From: Asterias amurensis
Taxonomy: Eukaryota > Echinodermata > Asteroidea > Forcipulatida > Asteriidae
Length of the DNA stretch: 64,000 nt
NCBI RefSeq assembly: GCF_032118995.1
Contig: NC_092648.1
Location: 19,372,450-19,436,449 of the forward strand
Direction of reading: 5' to 3'
Under the pieces are notes generated by a model that worked only from the letters and a program-made list of their open reading frames with translations, ran no database searches and was not told the origin of the DNA. Shown here piece by piece: positions 24,701 through 41,129 of the stretch. The position numbers were made by a program, and so were the translations under genes. Position 1 is the stretch's first letter. Every line of letters starts with the position of its first letter.

Positions 24701-25737
24701 GTACTAGTCCAAGTACGTTTGTACATAGAGTAAGGACCTTACTCTATGGTTTGTAGGTATGTCCATTTATTTTAAAGAGTACCGTGCTCCAGTTTATGGG
24801 TCTACCTTTTGTGTTGACTGTGTGTGGGCTGTGGTGCTATCAATGTATAATACACAATAAACATCTTTAATTATGATGAAATTATTACTCATTTGCAGAT
24901 TATATCACCACAGCACGGGAAAGCTCACTGTCAAGGACAAGATAATTGGATAATTTACTTAATTTTATATTGCTCCATGATTTTAATAATTAAGACTTTT
25001 AGCTAAAGAACAGTTTTTTTAAACAATGAAAAACTGGAATTCATTAAATTTATACTTAAAAAAGTTATTTCAGAGAGGGCTTGGGCTTATTATCAATAAT
25101 TACAATGCTGAAATTAATAATAATGATTAGTATTATAAATAATAATAAAAAAGAGTTGGGCCTTGGGGATAAAAGAAGATAATTTAACAAAATATAAAGA
25201 AAGGGGAAATGAAAACAAGGCACAGCACAGCTCCCTGTGCTAAGAAAAAGATTCTACCTTCACAACCAGAGCAATAAACATAGCCAACAGTTTAAAAAAA
25301 AAAGACCTTGTAAAATTGTATACAAATTTCCCATTCATTAATTTGTTTATTCTTTTCATTGTTACTCAACCCTCAGGTCCAAATCATTACCACAGTCAAA
25401 TGAATACTTACTACTCCCATATACACAATTATTTCACGCCTTTATAATGTATAATTATAGGCTAACTGACTGACAAATTTACCTGCTCAGTAGCATCTTT
25501 GGATTCTTGATGAGGTTTATTTGTAACCGCGGATAAGGAGGGGCTATGTCCATTGGCACAAACGCCATTCTTCATTGCATCTCCTCCGGCAGAAGCAGCG
25601 TGATGAACGCCATTCAAGACGCCGTTTGCCGTCCCGTTCTTCGGTGAGGTTTTGTCCATGATCCCATTCGCCGTCTTCAATCCGACGTGTCCATTCTCCC
25701 CGGATGAGGGTTTTGCCAATGTTGTATTGACCAACAT
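717..25737 (-). CDS. SPTLC2: Serine palmitoyltransferase subunit 2 (long chain base biosynthesis protein 2), 11 exons, 3' end off window
   Basis: Catalytic subunit of serine palmitoyltransferase, an ER-membrane PLP enzyme that condenses serine with palmitoyl-CoA to 3-ketodihydrosphingosine. Exons in transcript order: 25483-25737, 20289-20459, 16464-16618, 11326-11471, 8049-8173, 6665-6758, 4200-4305, 2997-3216, 2102-2228, 1488-1623, 717-846. Every junction is GT/AG and phases match, giving 1665 nt (555 codons) without a stop. Residues 1-85 are an Asn/Gly-rich leader. A hydrophobic segment at about 101-120 follows the family hallmark [10 protein letters not shown]. The aminotransferase fold contains [18 protein letters not shown] (PLP-binding Asp about 376) and GTFSKSFGA, whose Lys, about 411, would form the internal aldimine. 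The last exon ends at [10 protein letters not shown]; the human protein has roughly 40 more residues, so a twelfth exon should lie left of position 1. The SPTLC2 family assignment is certain; SPTLC2 and SPTLC3 are not separated in invertebrates. Confidence 0.95.
955..1050 (-). repeat. Degraded tRNA-headed SINE fragment
   Basis: On the minus strand a B-box-like GGATTCAAATCCCACCCGAGT lies upstream of SPTLC2 exon 11. The rest of the tRNA-like head is degraded. A similar B-box core recurs at 44568-44590. Confidence 0.4.
2339..2493. mobile_element. TA-flanked MITE, TACGCC/GGTGTA ends
   Basis: The left end reads TACGCCTTTCTTATATT and the right end AAGTATTAAGAGAGGTGTA, an imperfect inverted repeat within TA dinucleotides. 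A better preserved copy in the opposite orientation lies at 45472-45626 in a MAO intron, sharing the internal GCGCCCAC, CACTTGCAGTGG and TGACGT words. The TA target suggests a Tc1/mariner-type non-autonomous element. Confidence 0.65.
2997..3216 (-). CDS. SPTLC2: SPTLC2 exon 8, PLP-lysine exon
   Basis: 220 nt, phase 1 in and phase 0 out. It encodes [20 protein letters not shown], then [12 protein letters not shown] (Asp and His that contact the cofactor) and [20 protein letters not shown], with the Schiff-base lysine in TFSKS. Human SPTLC2 has TFTKS here; the Thr-to-Ser change is conservative. Together these motifs identify an active alpha-oxoamine synthase subunit rather than the inactive SPTLC1 partner, which lacks the lysine. 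Confidence 0.95.
3382..3742. mobile_element. TTAA-flanked inverted-repeat element (family D)
   Basis: The left end is TTAA-AGGGTGTATGTACTTTTTG; the right end complements it as AAAAGTACCCAAATCCT-TTAA. The arms are long and imperfect: GATAATGATAGT, TAGTTTTTGGGTAATGAGTA and AAACAATG each recur inverted in the other arm. It lies in SPTLC2 intron 7 and is non-coding. Confidence 0.75.
4663..4715. repeat. Two-copy tandem repeat, unit about 28 bp
   Basis: The word TTTTTGGCATACACAATCAA occurs twice in direct succession in SPTLC2 intron 6, with one difference near the end of the unit. It is a simple local duplication. Confidence 0.7.
5448..6033. repeat. Direct tandem duplication, unit about 300 bp
   Basis: Unit 1 (5448-5752) and unit 2 (5753-6033) both begin GATTCTA and share GGGAAACATTGGAAAATGTC, GCATTTGGTACAA, GAATCAGCCCAT, AATAACCCTACCCATC and GTAATGTTTTGCTGTGG in order. 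Unit 2 carries about 24 bp of net deletion. It sits in SPTLC2 intron 6 with no coding signal. Confidence 0.85.
7545..7745 (-). repeat. tRNA-headed SINE (family b), minus strand
   Basis: On the minus strand a Leu/Ser-type head reads GTGTCATGGCCAAGCGGTTA (A box) and ends in a B box GGTTCGAATCCCCAGCCGTG, followed by ACACTTGTGTCCTTAAGCAA and a unique tail. Sister copies are at 12779-12900, 48776-49085, 50211-50330 and 51965-52095. Confidence 0.75.
8244..8727. mobile_element. TTAA-flanked inverted-repeat element with GC-rich core (family E)
   Basis: The left end is TTAA-ACAGCCAATAAAGGATGATC; the right end complements it as GATCATCCTTTATTGGCTCT-TTAA. At 484 bp it is longer than the others, and its core (8400-8600) has CpG-containing words such as CCGCGCGGCCGGG. 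It lies in SPTLC2 intron 4. No protein is recognisable inside. Confidence 0.7.
9697..9875. mobile_element. TA-flanked MITE with CCATCTTGG ends
   Basis: The left end TA-GACCTTTATCACGCTG followed by CACCATCTTGGTC is complemented by CAAGATGGCCACACCGTGAT and AAAAAGGTC-TA on the right. A second copy, interrupted by unrelated sequence, spans about 62405-62710. Confidence 0.7.
11070..11167. repeat. Hairpin MITE fragment (GGATTTCACAAAG family)
   Basis: Contains GGTTGATTTCACAAAGATAG and the inverse CTTTGTGAAATGTGAAATCC around TTAGGACTAGTCTTAACTC. Longer relatives are at 29184-29335 and 37588-37737. Confidence 0.55.
11850..11925 (-). repeat. tRNA-headed SINE remnant, minus strand
   Basis: Read on the minus strand: AGTAGCTCATTTGTTGAACT (A box) ... 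GATCTGGAGGTCGTTGGTTC (B-box region). It resembles the Asn-type head at 33859-33931. Confidence 0.5.
12779..12900 (+). repeat. tRNA-headed SINE (family b)
   Basis: The A box CATGGCCGAGTGGTTTAGAG and B box GTTCGAATCCCGGTCATGAC are followed by ACTTGTGTCCTTAAG. The head has the long variable arm of a Leu/Ser-type tRNA, partly duplicated (CTGAGTGTAAG twice). Confidence 0.7.
13141..13499. mobile_element. TTAA-type inverted-repeat element (family A), copy 1
   Basis: Starts TTAA-AGTGATAGAATCC and ends CCAATAGTGTCCAGTGCCT. It shares TTGTCAAAGACAAGTCTTC, GTGTATCTCAACGTATGC and CACAATGTTTTATACTATCA with the other family A copies. The right TTAA has decayed to TTTC. Confidence 0.7.
13566..13638. repeat. 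Two-copy tandem repeat, unit about 38 bp
   Basis: TGTGACATTCCAAAGTGACA followed by CAAACACAATAATTA occurs twice in immediate succession with no internal difference. This is a recent duplication in SPTLC2 intron 3. Confidence 0.8.
15476..15602. mobile_element. TA-flanked MITE with GGCCGTATCCGAATTGG ends
   Basis: Left TA-GGCCGTATCCGAATTGG, right CCAATTCGAATACGGCC-TA, with AGCTACGGCTACGGCT and its inverse AGCCGCAGCCATAGC just inside. Fragments of the same family lie at 15345-15440 and 43180-43265. Confidence 0.75.
16140..16380 (-). repeat. SINE with tRNA-like head, relative of 36535-36760
   Basis: Shares GGGGAATATAAATGCCAAG, GGCAACA-CCAATCTCTC, AAATTGTGATTCAGTAAC and a tRNA-like block ending TAGCTTGTGATTGCAAGTCC with the copy at 36535-36760. 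This order in both copies defines a family distinct from the other SINEs here. Confidence 0.6.
17400..17795 (+). repeat. Probable 3' end of a non-LTR retrotransposon
   Basis: AT-rich segment ending GAAATAAATGTGTGCAAAT followed by three ATACAA repeats, the short-tandem tail typical of LINE 3' ends. No reverse transcriptase coding is present, so this is a 5'-truncated fragment if the reading is right. Confidence 0.4.
20147..20255 (+). repeat. tRNA-headed SINE (family a) fragment
   Basis: GACAAAATAGAGAGACCACA precedes a diverged head with GTCGCTCGGTTGGTAGAGTG (A box) and GTTATTGGTTCAAATCCACT (B box), ending at 20242. The 3' tail of the family is missing. Confidence 0.6.
21826..22215. mobile_element. 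TTAA-flanked near-perfect palindromic element (family B)
   Basis: 390 bp from TTAA-AGGAACACGTTGCCTTGG to CCAAGGCAACGTGTTCCT-TTAA. Almost the whole element is inverted repeat: GGTAGAAAGATGTTGTAAAA, CGAAATTGCGTGGTTTTCC and ATTTATGGGAGTCAAAATTT each have their complement in the other arm around a centre near 22021. It lies in SPTLC2 intron 1 and is non-coding. Confidence 0.85.
22568..22725. repeat. Imperfect tandem duplication, unit about 80 bp
   Basis: Two units share GTTTTAATTCTT-AAGGATG, TTGTGAAGGGAAGG and CAATGTTTTTTTTTACATTA. The second differs by a few substitutions. It lies in SPTLC2 intron 1. Confidence 0.7.
23890..23980 (-). repeat. tRNA-headed SINE fragment, minus strand
   Basis: On the minus strand it reads CAGTTCAGTTGGTAGAGCAT (A box) and GGAGGTCACAGGTTCAAATC (B box), a tRNA-like head. 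The opposite strand gives a spurious short open frame through it. Confidence 0.55.
24660..24812. mobile_element. Palindromic MITE
   Basis: The arm GATAGACCCAGAACTGGGGC is complemented by CTCCAGTTTATGGGTCTACC, and the centre CATAGAGTAAGG-ACCTTACTCTATG forms a tight hairpin near 24736. Target duplication is not clear. Confidence 0.6.
25483..25737 (-). CDS. SPTLC2: SPTLC2 exon 1 (start codon and leader)
   Basis: Encodes 85 residues starting [10 protein letters not shown], rich in NG repeats ([16 protein letters not shown]), like the NG-rich leader of vertebrate SPTLC2. It ends in phase 0 at ...DATEQ before the donor GTAAAT. The start at 25737 is the only methionine that leaves a frame open into exon 2, and the upstream bases hold no other in-frame start that I could see. 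Confidence in the exact start is moderate because leaders of this family are poorly conserved. Confidence 0.85.
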
Positions 25738-26601
25738 TATTTTGTTTATGCGATGAGACTAAATAAAGAGATACTGGTTAATCTTTCACTCAACTCCCGA
25801 TGGTGTGAAAGTGACGACTACTGTCGGAGTCGAGGTCCCGAGAGCTATCCCCGACGGATGGGCGGGCTGTGGGTGTTCGATCCCCACAACTAAGAAGTGG
25901 GAGTTTACGACAACCCCACCACAAGAGTCCACACAAATACAGCCAAAATTTGTTCCTACTTGCACCAGGAACACTTCATTTCTCGAATCTAAGAAGTTCC
26001 ATCCACACGGTTAATTGTTACTGCAAATGTAGAGCAAGGGGATACGGTTTGAGCAATTTTGCAGGCGTTCTCCTTAGGTCGGTCGGTCGGGCGAGGATCG
26101 GATGATAGACTCGACTACTTTTGCTTTTGACGCGTTGTCGCATGGATTGGATACCGGATCAAGGCGCACGGGAACAGCATGCAAGAGGGCGCTACATAAG
26201 GAAATATCCGGGGGAGAAGGAGGTCAACTCGCAGTCAGTGTCAATCATCGGGCAAAGTTCAAATTAATTTATCAGGTGATGATGAGATGTGTTAAAAAAC
26301 AAACAACGGTTGAGCGAATGATGTAAGTTGTGTGGGTACGTATTCCCTCTCTCTGTATTTGCATGGTAATATGTTCTTTTATTAACTGAGATCCTATTTT
26401 ATTTAGTGTTGCCTTTTAAATAAGTGGTCAAACTTTAACTCTTCTGAATGAAAAACAATGACGTAACAAATTGTTTCATACTGGCTGAAAGTTGGAAAGA
26501 AAATCCATGGTTGGTGTTCTGTTTTTTTGTACAATCATTCATGGGGATTGTTATGTAGGAAATGGAGGAGGAAGTGATAACTTCTGTCCTGGTTCAGATA
26601 A
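25738..26601. promoter_or_regulatory. Region upstream of SPTLC2, presumed promoter and 5' UTR
   Basis: Between the SPTLC2 start codon and the THAP element. It is more CpG-containing than the flanks (for example 26075-26165, with GGTCGGTCGGTCGGGCGAGG). I see no TATA box at a sensible distance and no coding sequence I recognise. Promoter role is inferred from position only. Confidence 0.4.
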
Positions 26602-27411
26602 TTAAAGGCACCTGGAAATAGGATTTTTTTTCTTTTAAACATAAGAGTGTATGTTTATTAACAATAAAACAATTTTTTGAGTAATTGTTTAGTCACGATT
26701 TATATGTTAAAAAAATTAATTAAGTGCTTGGGGGGTTGACTCCGCCTACCCATTTTGTGATGTAGGAAAAGGAAGACTTTGCCTCGATGCGTAGATAAAC
26801 ACACGTGCAAAAGTACATGTAATTCTAAGACGTGAGTTTGTACGCTGCGAAGTTTTTTTTTCTGGCATTTTTCCGGCAATGCGGACCAGGTGTATTGCTG
26901 CTGCTGGATGCAGCAAAACAACTAAAGATGGGGTCATTCTTCATCTATTTCCTGCAGATCCCAAGTATAGGCGGTTGTGGGCTGCGAAAGTCAGATTAAC
27001 TAGAGCAAAGTGGTCCGGTCCGACATCTTTTTCAGCGCTATGCAGCGAACACTTCGAGCCGTCGTGCTTCGAATCCGGGATACACCACTCATTTGACACG
27101 ACGAGAAGAGCCATTCTTAAACACGACGCCGTCCCAACAATTTTTCCAGCTAGTGGGAAATTCGAAGAAGGTATCTGAAAGACGTAATGTACGGGGGCCT
27201 GACTACAAATTTTCTCTTCAAATATCGCGCTTTGAATTACGTCACGAACAGCGCCCTCTCGGGTCAGGGCCTACTCGTAAATTTGTAAATACAATCAAAA
27301 CTAATAGTTTTAAACCTTAGTTAACTTTTTATTCACATTCCTCTCGTAAAAACACATAGTTTAGTGACAAAAGCTTTATTTAAAAAAAATACCACTTCCA
27401 GGTGACTTTAA
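26602..27411 (+). mobile_element. TTAA-flanked inverted-repeat element carrying a THAP ORF (Kolobok-like)
   Basis: The left end is TTAA (26602-26605) then AGGCACCTGGAAATAGGATT and a T run. The right end, read inward on the minus strand, is TTAA then AGTCACCTGGAAGTGGTATT and a T run: about 22 of 26 bases match. The 802-bp interior holds one intact ORF, 26879-27178, with 273 bp before it and 229 bp after. As established knowledge, Kolobok DNA transposons have TTAA target duplications and THAP domains; P elements also have THAP but make 8-bp duplications. No DDE-type catalytic domain fits in the space, so this is non-autonomous or a deletion derivative. Chance flanking of a host gene is possible but unlikely given both ends. 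Confidence 0.7.
26879..27178 (+). CDS. Solo THAP-domain protein, 99 aa, inside the TTAA element
   Basis: The THAP domain is a C2CH zinc finger that binds DNA, found in transposases and host regulators. Visible: Cys5 and Cys11, LHLFP at 21-25, invariant-type Trp34, LCSEHF with Cys55 and His58, and the C-terminal AVPTIFP at 84-90. All core positions are present, but the first cysteine pair has five residues between them instead of the usual two to four, caused by three Ala codons in a row. The frame stops eight residues after the domain. A possible donor GTATCT at 27171 would keep GKFEE and splice onward, but no following exon is recognised. Transposon-encoded binding protein is the likeliest reading; an independent host gene is the alternative. 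Confidence 0.7.
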   Translation: MRTRCIAAAGCSKTTKDGVILHLFPADPKYRRLWAAKVRLTRAKWSGPTSFSALCSEHFEPSCFESGIHHSFDTTRRAILKHDAVPTIFPASGKFEEGI

Positions 27412-27598
27412 GGGACGACATTTACTGTAAATACTTGTGTATGAACCAAAATATATCAATGGACATGATGGATTGTCAATTGTCATTGATAATGAAAGAG
27501 CCTAGAGCAGAGGTCCCTTGATAGTGCAGCCAACTTTTGGAAAATTCATGGGAATAGTGTGGTGGTGTCTGTTTCATTTATTACGTTTATTGCAATTA

Positions 27599-27618
27599 CC
27601 GCCTGACTGTCAGGCGGT
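27599..27618. repeat. Short perfect hairpin
   Basis: CCGCCTGAC and GTCAGGCGG flank a single T, a 9-bp stem that is GC-rich against AT-rich surroundings, about 340 bp upstream of the HHIP-like coding exon. Function unknown. Confidence 0.5.
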
Positions 27619-27952
27619 ATATGCGATAAACCTTATCACTACAGCCACAGACGCAGTTGGTTCCCACCATGCGTTCCCACTGTCGACGTTCCTGAGGAAT
27701 TTACCATTACAGCTTTTGACGGTTTCAAAACAAGTAATGCTGTAGGGCCTACTCAGTACTACTCAGCCAAAACTCTCACAGGTGACTTTTTGGTATCTTT
27801 TATGACAACTTTGCCTTAAACTATCCAGACATAAACCAAACTATGACCCTACGCTTTAATTATAGAATTCAAAGCACCAGTCGTATGCTACATCTACAAA
27901 AATTAAATTATTTGCAATGAATGATTAAACTTTTATATCCTCATTCTTCCAG

Positions 27953-36276
<8,324 letters not shown>

Positions 36277-36534
36277 AAAAGGGACGTCTCTGCAAGTAGG
36301 TTTCATTTTAATTTTTAGATAACAAATCCTGCTGATATAATCAGCTGAAAATGTCAGGATATTTCTAGGTAGCGTCTCTAATAAGGACATCTCTGTTAGT
36401 ATGATTTAGTTTAATTTGGGGGAAAACACATCCTGCCCATAAAATCACCCACCGAGTTTTTGCCTTAAACCCTAGCAGTGCCCTGTCTGTTTGTTTGTTT
36501 GTGTAGGTGATCTTCCTGCCAAGGTAACTCGGCA

Positions 36535-37030
36535 AACTCACACTAGGGGATATAAATGCCAAGATGGCAACAGCCAATCTCTCTCGTACAAACATTGGTT
36601 TAACATCTATGGTTTTGAATTGCATAATGATCAAGAAATTGTGATTCAGTAACTAGATGACCGCACTTATTTTAGGGTTAGTTTGGTAGGATTTGAACCC
36701 ACAACCTTGTGATTGAAAGCCCTGAAGTCTTACCACTGGACCACTGTGTATCTTCGGGAATGACCCTAAGGGTTATAATTTCTCTCCCAAAAATCACTTG
36801 TTATAAATATGGTATTGGTAGAAAGCATACTGCGCAATTATTTTGTCTAAAATAATCCCCGTTTAAAAAAAAATCTTTTTTTTTATGCAAGTTGCCTGAC
36901 ACACAAGGCCTGAAGGCCACTTCAAGGTGTGGGCTACAATTATTTTTTCGAGAGGTCGTTACCACCTACTCCTAGGGCTGAAACAGGGTTACCCCTTTTA
37001 CAGTCCATACGGATGTAGGCTTGGGTATCA
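36535..37030 (-). repeat. SINE-like composite fragment
   Basis: 36535-36760 matches the SINE at 16140-16380 and ends in a tRNA-like block TAGGATTTGAACCCACAACC. 36890-37030 contains GGTTACCCCTTTTACAGTCC and CACCTACTCCTAGG, the inverse of 48915-49082, the body behind the SINE family b head. Confidence 0.55.
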
Positions 37031-37587
37031 GATTGATTAGAAATCAGTCAAAATATATTAATCTGAGAAATGATTTATGCATGAATAATTTTTCAGATTT
37101 CTGAGATTGGTGTCCGTTCGCGAATGCTGTAGCCAGAGAAATTTCACAAAGGCCATTATATGGTTGATAGTTGTGTACCCAAATAAAATATTTCTGCCAG
37201 TTAGTGTATGAAAATTGGCCCAATGCAATCGCTTCCAACACTGCTAGGGTTTCCTAATAACTTTTAAATAAAAAAAAATATTTGTATATAAGTGAACAAT
37301 AATGAAGTACTTTTTATAGCATTACTTGATCAGCTTTATGATTAAATATCTGCAGATGATTATTTTTCTAATAATGTAAACAAATTGAAATACCTATTTT
37401 TATTATAAAAATTGATATAGATGTTGTATTATGTATTTTTTCAATAAATTAAGCAAATTAGACAGTAGGAAGTTTGTATAAATATGAATTATGTCTTAAA
37501 ACATCTCTATTTTCAAGTGTTAGATTTTAACTACAAGGTATTCTCATGGGCATTCAGGTACATAGAGTTTCTTATATTGTATGAAAC

Positions 37588-37737
37588 GGGGGTAGATTTC
37601 ATCTTGAGTTAAGACTAGTCCTATCTCGAGTTAGGACGAGATACTCGTCATAACCTAGGTCTAGCCGTGCGTTTTGTATATCTTCTAGGACTAGTCCTAA
37701 GTTAGGACTAGTCCCAAATCTTTGTGAAATCGACCCC
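37588..37737. mobile_element. Hairpin MITE (GGGGTAGATTTCA family), full length
   Basis: Ends GGGGTAGATTTCATCTTGAG and TCTTTGTGAAATCGACCCC, with repeated GACTAGTCCTA words in both orientations inside. No clear target duplication. Confidence 0.65.
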
Positions 37738-37937
37738 AGAGCTGCCAACTCTCCCTGATTCTTGCAGAAAGTTCCCTGAAATTAAATCATTTTCTTTTTG
37801 ACTGCTGAAAATGTTTACTTTTAGACTATGTTAGTCTCCTGTGTATTAGAACCAGGTTGTTTCTTGTATGCATTAAACCAATGTATGTGGGACTGAAGTG
37901 GTCCCAAAAATGTTTAAATACGCGCAAGACTTGCATG

Positions 37938-38126
37938 AGCCCAATTTCATAAAGCTGCTTAAGCAGACAATATTGCTTATTGCTTGCTTTGCATAAATGA
38001 GCGGGATACCAGTCACAAATTGCACATGAGACATGGTATCGTGGCTGGTAACCTTATTCTAATAAGCAGCATTTTACTGTGCTTGGCTACTTAATTGTGC
38101 TTAGCAGCTCTATGAAATTAGGCCCT
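37938..38126. mobile_element. MITE with GGGCCTAATTTCATA ends (family F)
   Basis: The left arm AGCCCAATTTCATAAAGCTG-CTTAAGCA is mirrored by TTAGCAGCTCTATGAAATTA-GGCCCT. Other copies: 43299-43519, 43560-43755, 46035-46250, 60466-60650, and decayed ones near 4905-5085 and 16795-17056. Internal words ACCAGTCACA and GCTTAGCA recur in all. Confidence 0.7.
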
Positions 38127-39279
38127 AGTCTAATATGTTCAATTTTGATTCTAAATAGCTCCCTGATGCTAGTATAAAATTTCCCCAATTTGCAAAATGC
38201 AAATGTTGGCAGCTCTAAAGAAATCCTTTTTTATTCTTGATGGTAAATGCTCGTCATCAGGGTATCGTATTGGCTTGTTTTCGTAACATTGTATTGTAGC
38301 ATGTGCAGGCATTTCACTAATTCCAGCTCAGACCACAACATGTGGTTGTGTAATATTGCATGATTCACTTTGTTGTTTTTTTTTCATAAAAGGCATTGTT
38401 TAACAGAAATGTGACTTAATAGATTTGCGTCGGGGATAAAGAATATTAATTTTGGTTTCCCATACATTTAATCCATGGAGTCGCTGACACTTTTATGACT
38501 GCCGTCTACCTTTGACATCAGTCATTTGATTTTTGCGCTCACATAATTCCCTCTGAGCACTAACGCTCGCAGAGCACTTGTGACATGTTTACGCAAGCAG
38601 AACCTAGCCGTGGTTAACACATTGACAACAAAAATGACAGCCTTTATCACTTAATTATGTTTTAATGTCTGGTACGACGGGTTAATATAAATAGCAGTAT
38701 CAATGTTTTCAAGTTTGGTTTCTTTTAAAGACTTTTGAAGAAGAAATGTTCAGTCACATATGCACGTCAACAAACAACATATTTTCACATTATCATTTAT
38801 CATTTTATAACAATAATACCAGTGGCTTCTTATATAGCGTTTAATTTTTTAAACCTATCAACCCAAACTCCTGGTGCTCCGATATTCAGTGTTTTTTCTG
38901 TAAGGTATATGGAGCTACATTTACAAGTATGAGACATCTTTTCCTTTACATAGCGTAATGGTTTACAAGGTGCTGTGGTGCAATATGCAGCCAATCAAAG
39001 CAGGAACACTTGGGCAAACCCCTTCTCTTTAACAAAAAAAACTATTAATTATTACCCAGGCAAGATTTATTGTTTTATATAAAATAAATTCTAAAGTTGT
39101 TAAAATATTTTGATTTAGTTTTGTACTGATTTATTTTGAAATAAAACAGAATTTTAAAACATAATGTGGTCTGTATGCTTTCTTTATATAGAAATTTTCT
39201 TGTTTTGATTTTGCTTTGTTGGTCGGTCAAAGTACAAGATTAAATTGTGCAAAGTGAGAAAACAATAATCGCTAAATAT

Positions 39280-39655
39280 AAAGCAGCTAATGTTTCTCTC
39301 AAACTGAAGCTAGTTTCCGATTCAACCTGGGAGTGATCCCTGGTTACACGACAGTTACACTTTGAATGACTGTTCACTGGCACCCCCCAACAAAGATAAT
39401 GACAAAATAGGGAGACCACCCACATAGGGCTAGATAGCTCAATTTTTTTTCTGCGCCTTGAACACCCAGCAGGGTGGATACGTGTGCATTACAAGTCTTA
39501 TTATTATTAATATTATTATTATTATTAATATATTATTATTAATTAATCTGGAGGTCGCAGGTTCAAGTCCCACTTCAGTCAATTTGTCTTCGATCAACTC
39601 CAAATTATTTAAAATTTACCCATTCAGTCTCCCTTGTGATTTATTAGTTGATACT
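39280..39655 (+). repeat. SINE family a with an ATT microsatellite inside the tRNA head
   Basis: The 5' part (GTGATCCCTGGTTACACGAC, AATAGGGAGACCACCCACAT) and A-box start are normal. After TAGCTCAA comes about 100 bp of foreign sequence ending in an ATT array (39500-39545), then the B-box side (GGAGGTCGCAGGTTCAAGTC) and family tail. Confidence 0.65.
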
Positions 39656-39663
39656 CATTAAGT

Positions 39664-40044
39664 TTAAGGCAGTGGACACTTGGTAATTACTCAAAATAAT
39701 TTTTTAAATAAAAACTTACTTGGTAACGAGTAATGGAGAGCTGTTGATAGTATAAAACATTGTGAGAAACGGCTCCCTCTGAAATAACAGAGTTTTTGAG
39801 AAAGGAGTAATTTTCCATGAATTTGGTTTCGAGACCTCAGAATTATATTTTGAGGTCCTGAAATCAAGCATCTGAAAGCACACAACTTCGTGTGACAAGG
39901 GTGTTTTTTCTTTCATTAGTATCTCGCAACTTCGACGACCAGTTGAGTTCAAATTTTCACAGGTTTAATTTTGTATGCATATGTTGAGATACACCAAGTG
40001 AGAAGACTAGTCTTTGACAATCCAATAGTGTCCACTGTCTTTAA
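39664..40044. mobile_element. TTAA-flanked element (family A), copy 3
   Basis: TTAA-GGCAGTGGACACTTGG at the left, GTGTCCACTGTCT-TTAA at the right. The interior has the family's inner inverted repeat (TTTCGAGACCTCA / TGAGGTCCTGAAATC). It lies 920 bp past the MAO stop codon. Confidence 0.8.
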
Positions 40045-40964
40045 CAAAAAGGTGTATCTCCACATCTTCCAAGAGGTTGGAAGATTAAAAGCATGCCTGA
40101 ATAGATCAAAGAACTGGTCAACAAGAGTTAAGAAGACCAGCCGAATAGCCGATTGATGGCAAGTCTATATTTTGTCATAGGATTTTGAGCTGGCTAGAAA
40201 GGATTATGACACATATGCAGTGCAAGTGTCATTTTGTAACAAACAAATTATTCTAAAAAACAAACACCCATTGTTTCATATGCAAAATACAAACAGACAG
40301 TCACACATTGGTCCTGATTATTCAAGTTTTAAAATGACTTGTTATTAAAAATTCACAACTTGAACCAGCAGAAAGTGGACTCACAGTTCAGGCAGAACAA
40401 TTCTCTTTTCCTCCTACTCAACCCCTTGGTACTTTCTCCAGCGAGTTGGAGAAAGTTCGATCAGCGACCATTTGTCAACCACTAGTCAATGTTCCATGGT
40501 TACCTACGCATGAAATACATCCTGGGTACCAGGCAAAATCGCCCAATTGTGGACAATAGTCAACTTTAGTCCATTGATTGAACTTGCTCTGGACCAACCA
40601 TTCAAAACCATTCAACCGCACAGGTTATGTAGGGTTAAACAACTATGCACAAAACTATACTGTGTAGAAATGTTAACGCGTGATGTCACATTGCATGTTG
40701 GCGTAGTGTATCTTTCATTTCAAAACCACAGTGGATGTTAATAACTGGTCATACAGTAGGAGGGTTAAAGTCGCATGAACAATTTCAGCACACTGAGCGC
40801 TTGCATTTCATTAATTATATTAATTATCATAAATAGAATAATGTAAGAATTACATGTCCAATCATTAATAGCATTCTTTACAGATATTGAATTATATTCC
40901 AGCACCAAAGATAAAATCTTCATCAGCCATGATTTATATAGGGAAAAAAGTAGAAACAAAAATC

Positions 40965-41129
40965 TTATTTGGAGAACAACTGCGGTACTCTATCTTTGTG
41001 GATGTAAAGTAGAGCAGCCAACGTCCCGATGGTTACAGAACCCCCGACTAGTTTGAGGAAAGTTGAGACTGATGGAACTGTACGTAGGAAGAGACTGTTA
41101 ACATAGGGATTGTTGGTCACTCCATCATT
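40965..41129 (-). CDS. MAO: MAO exon 16, C-terminal membrane anchor and stop
   Basis: 54 codons plus TAA. After [20 protein letters not shown] comes a hydrophobic helix from about [10 protein letters not shown] to AALLYIH, then a basic tail [11 protein letters not shown]. This is the tail-anchor layout of MAO-A and MAO-B, including the LPSV-like TVPSV before the helix. Confidence 0.9.
   Translation of the reverse strand, partial: NDGVTNNPYVNSLFLRTVPSVSTFLKLVGGSVTIGTLAALLYIHKDRVPQLFSK

Larger units (their letters stand above)
36277..40964. other. Intergenic region between tail-to-tail HHIPL and MAO genes
   Basis: No gene recognised. It holds SINE pieces (36535-37030, 39280-39655), a hairpin MITE (37588-37737), a GGGCC-ended MITE (37938-38126) and family A copy 3 (39664-40044). 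A candidate AATAAA for the HHIP-like transcript is at 37182, but several other AATAAA words follow, so the 3' end is not fixed. A 10-bp stem ACTTTCTCCA/TGGAGAAAGT is at 40431-40456. Confidence 0.5.

Noticed and set aside
25738..26879. Bidirectional promoter shared by SPTLC2 and a host THAP gene
   Set aside because: The THAP ORF lies inside a TTAA-flanked element, so its closeness to SPTLC2 is better explained by insertion.
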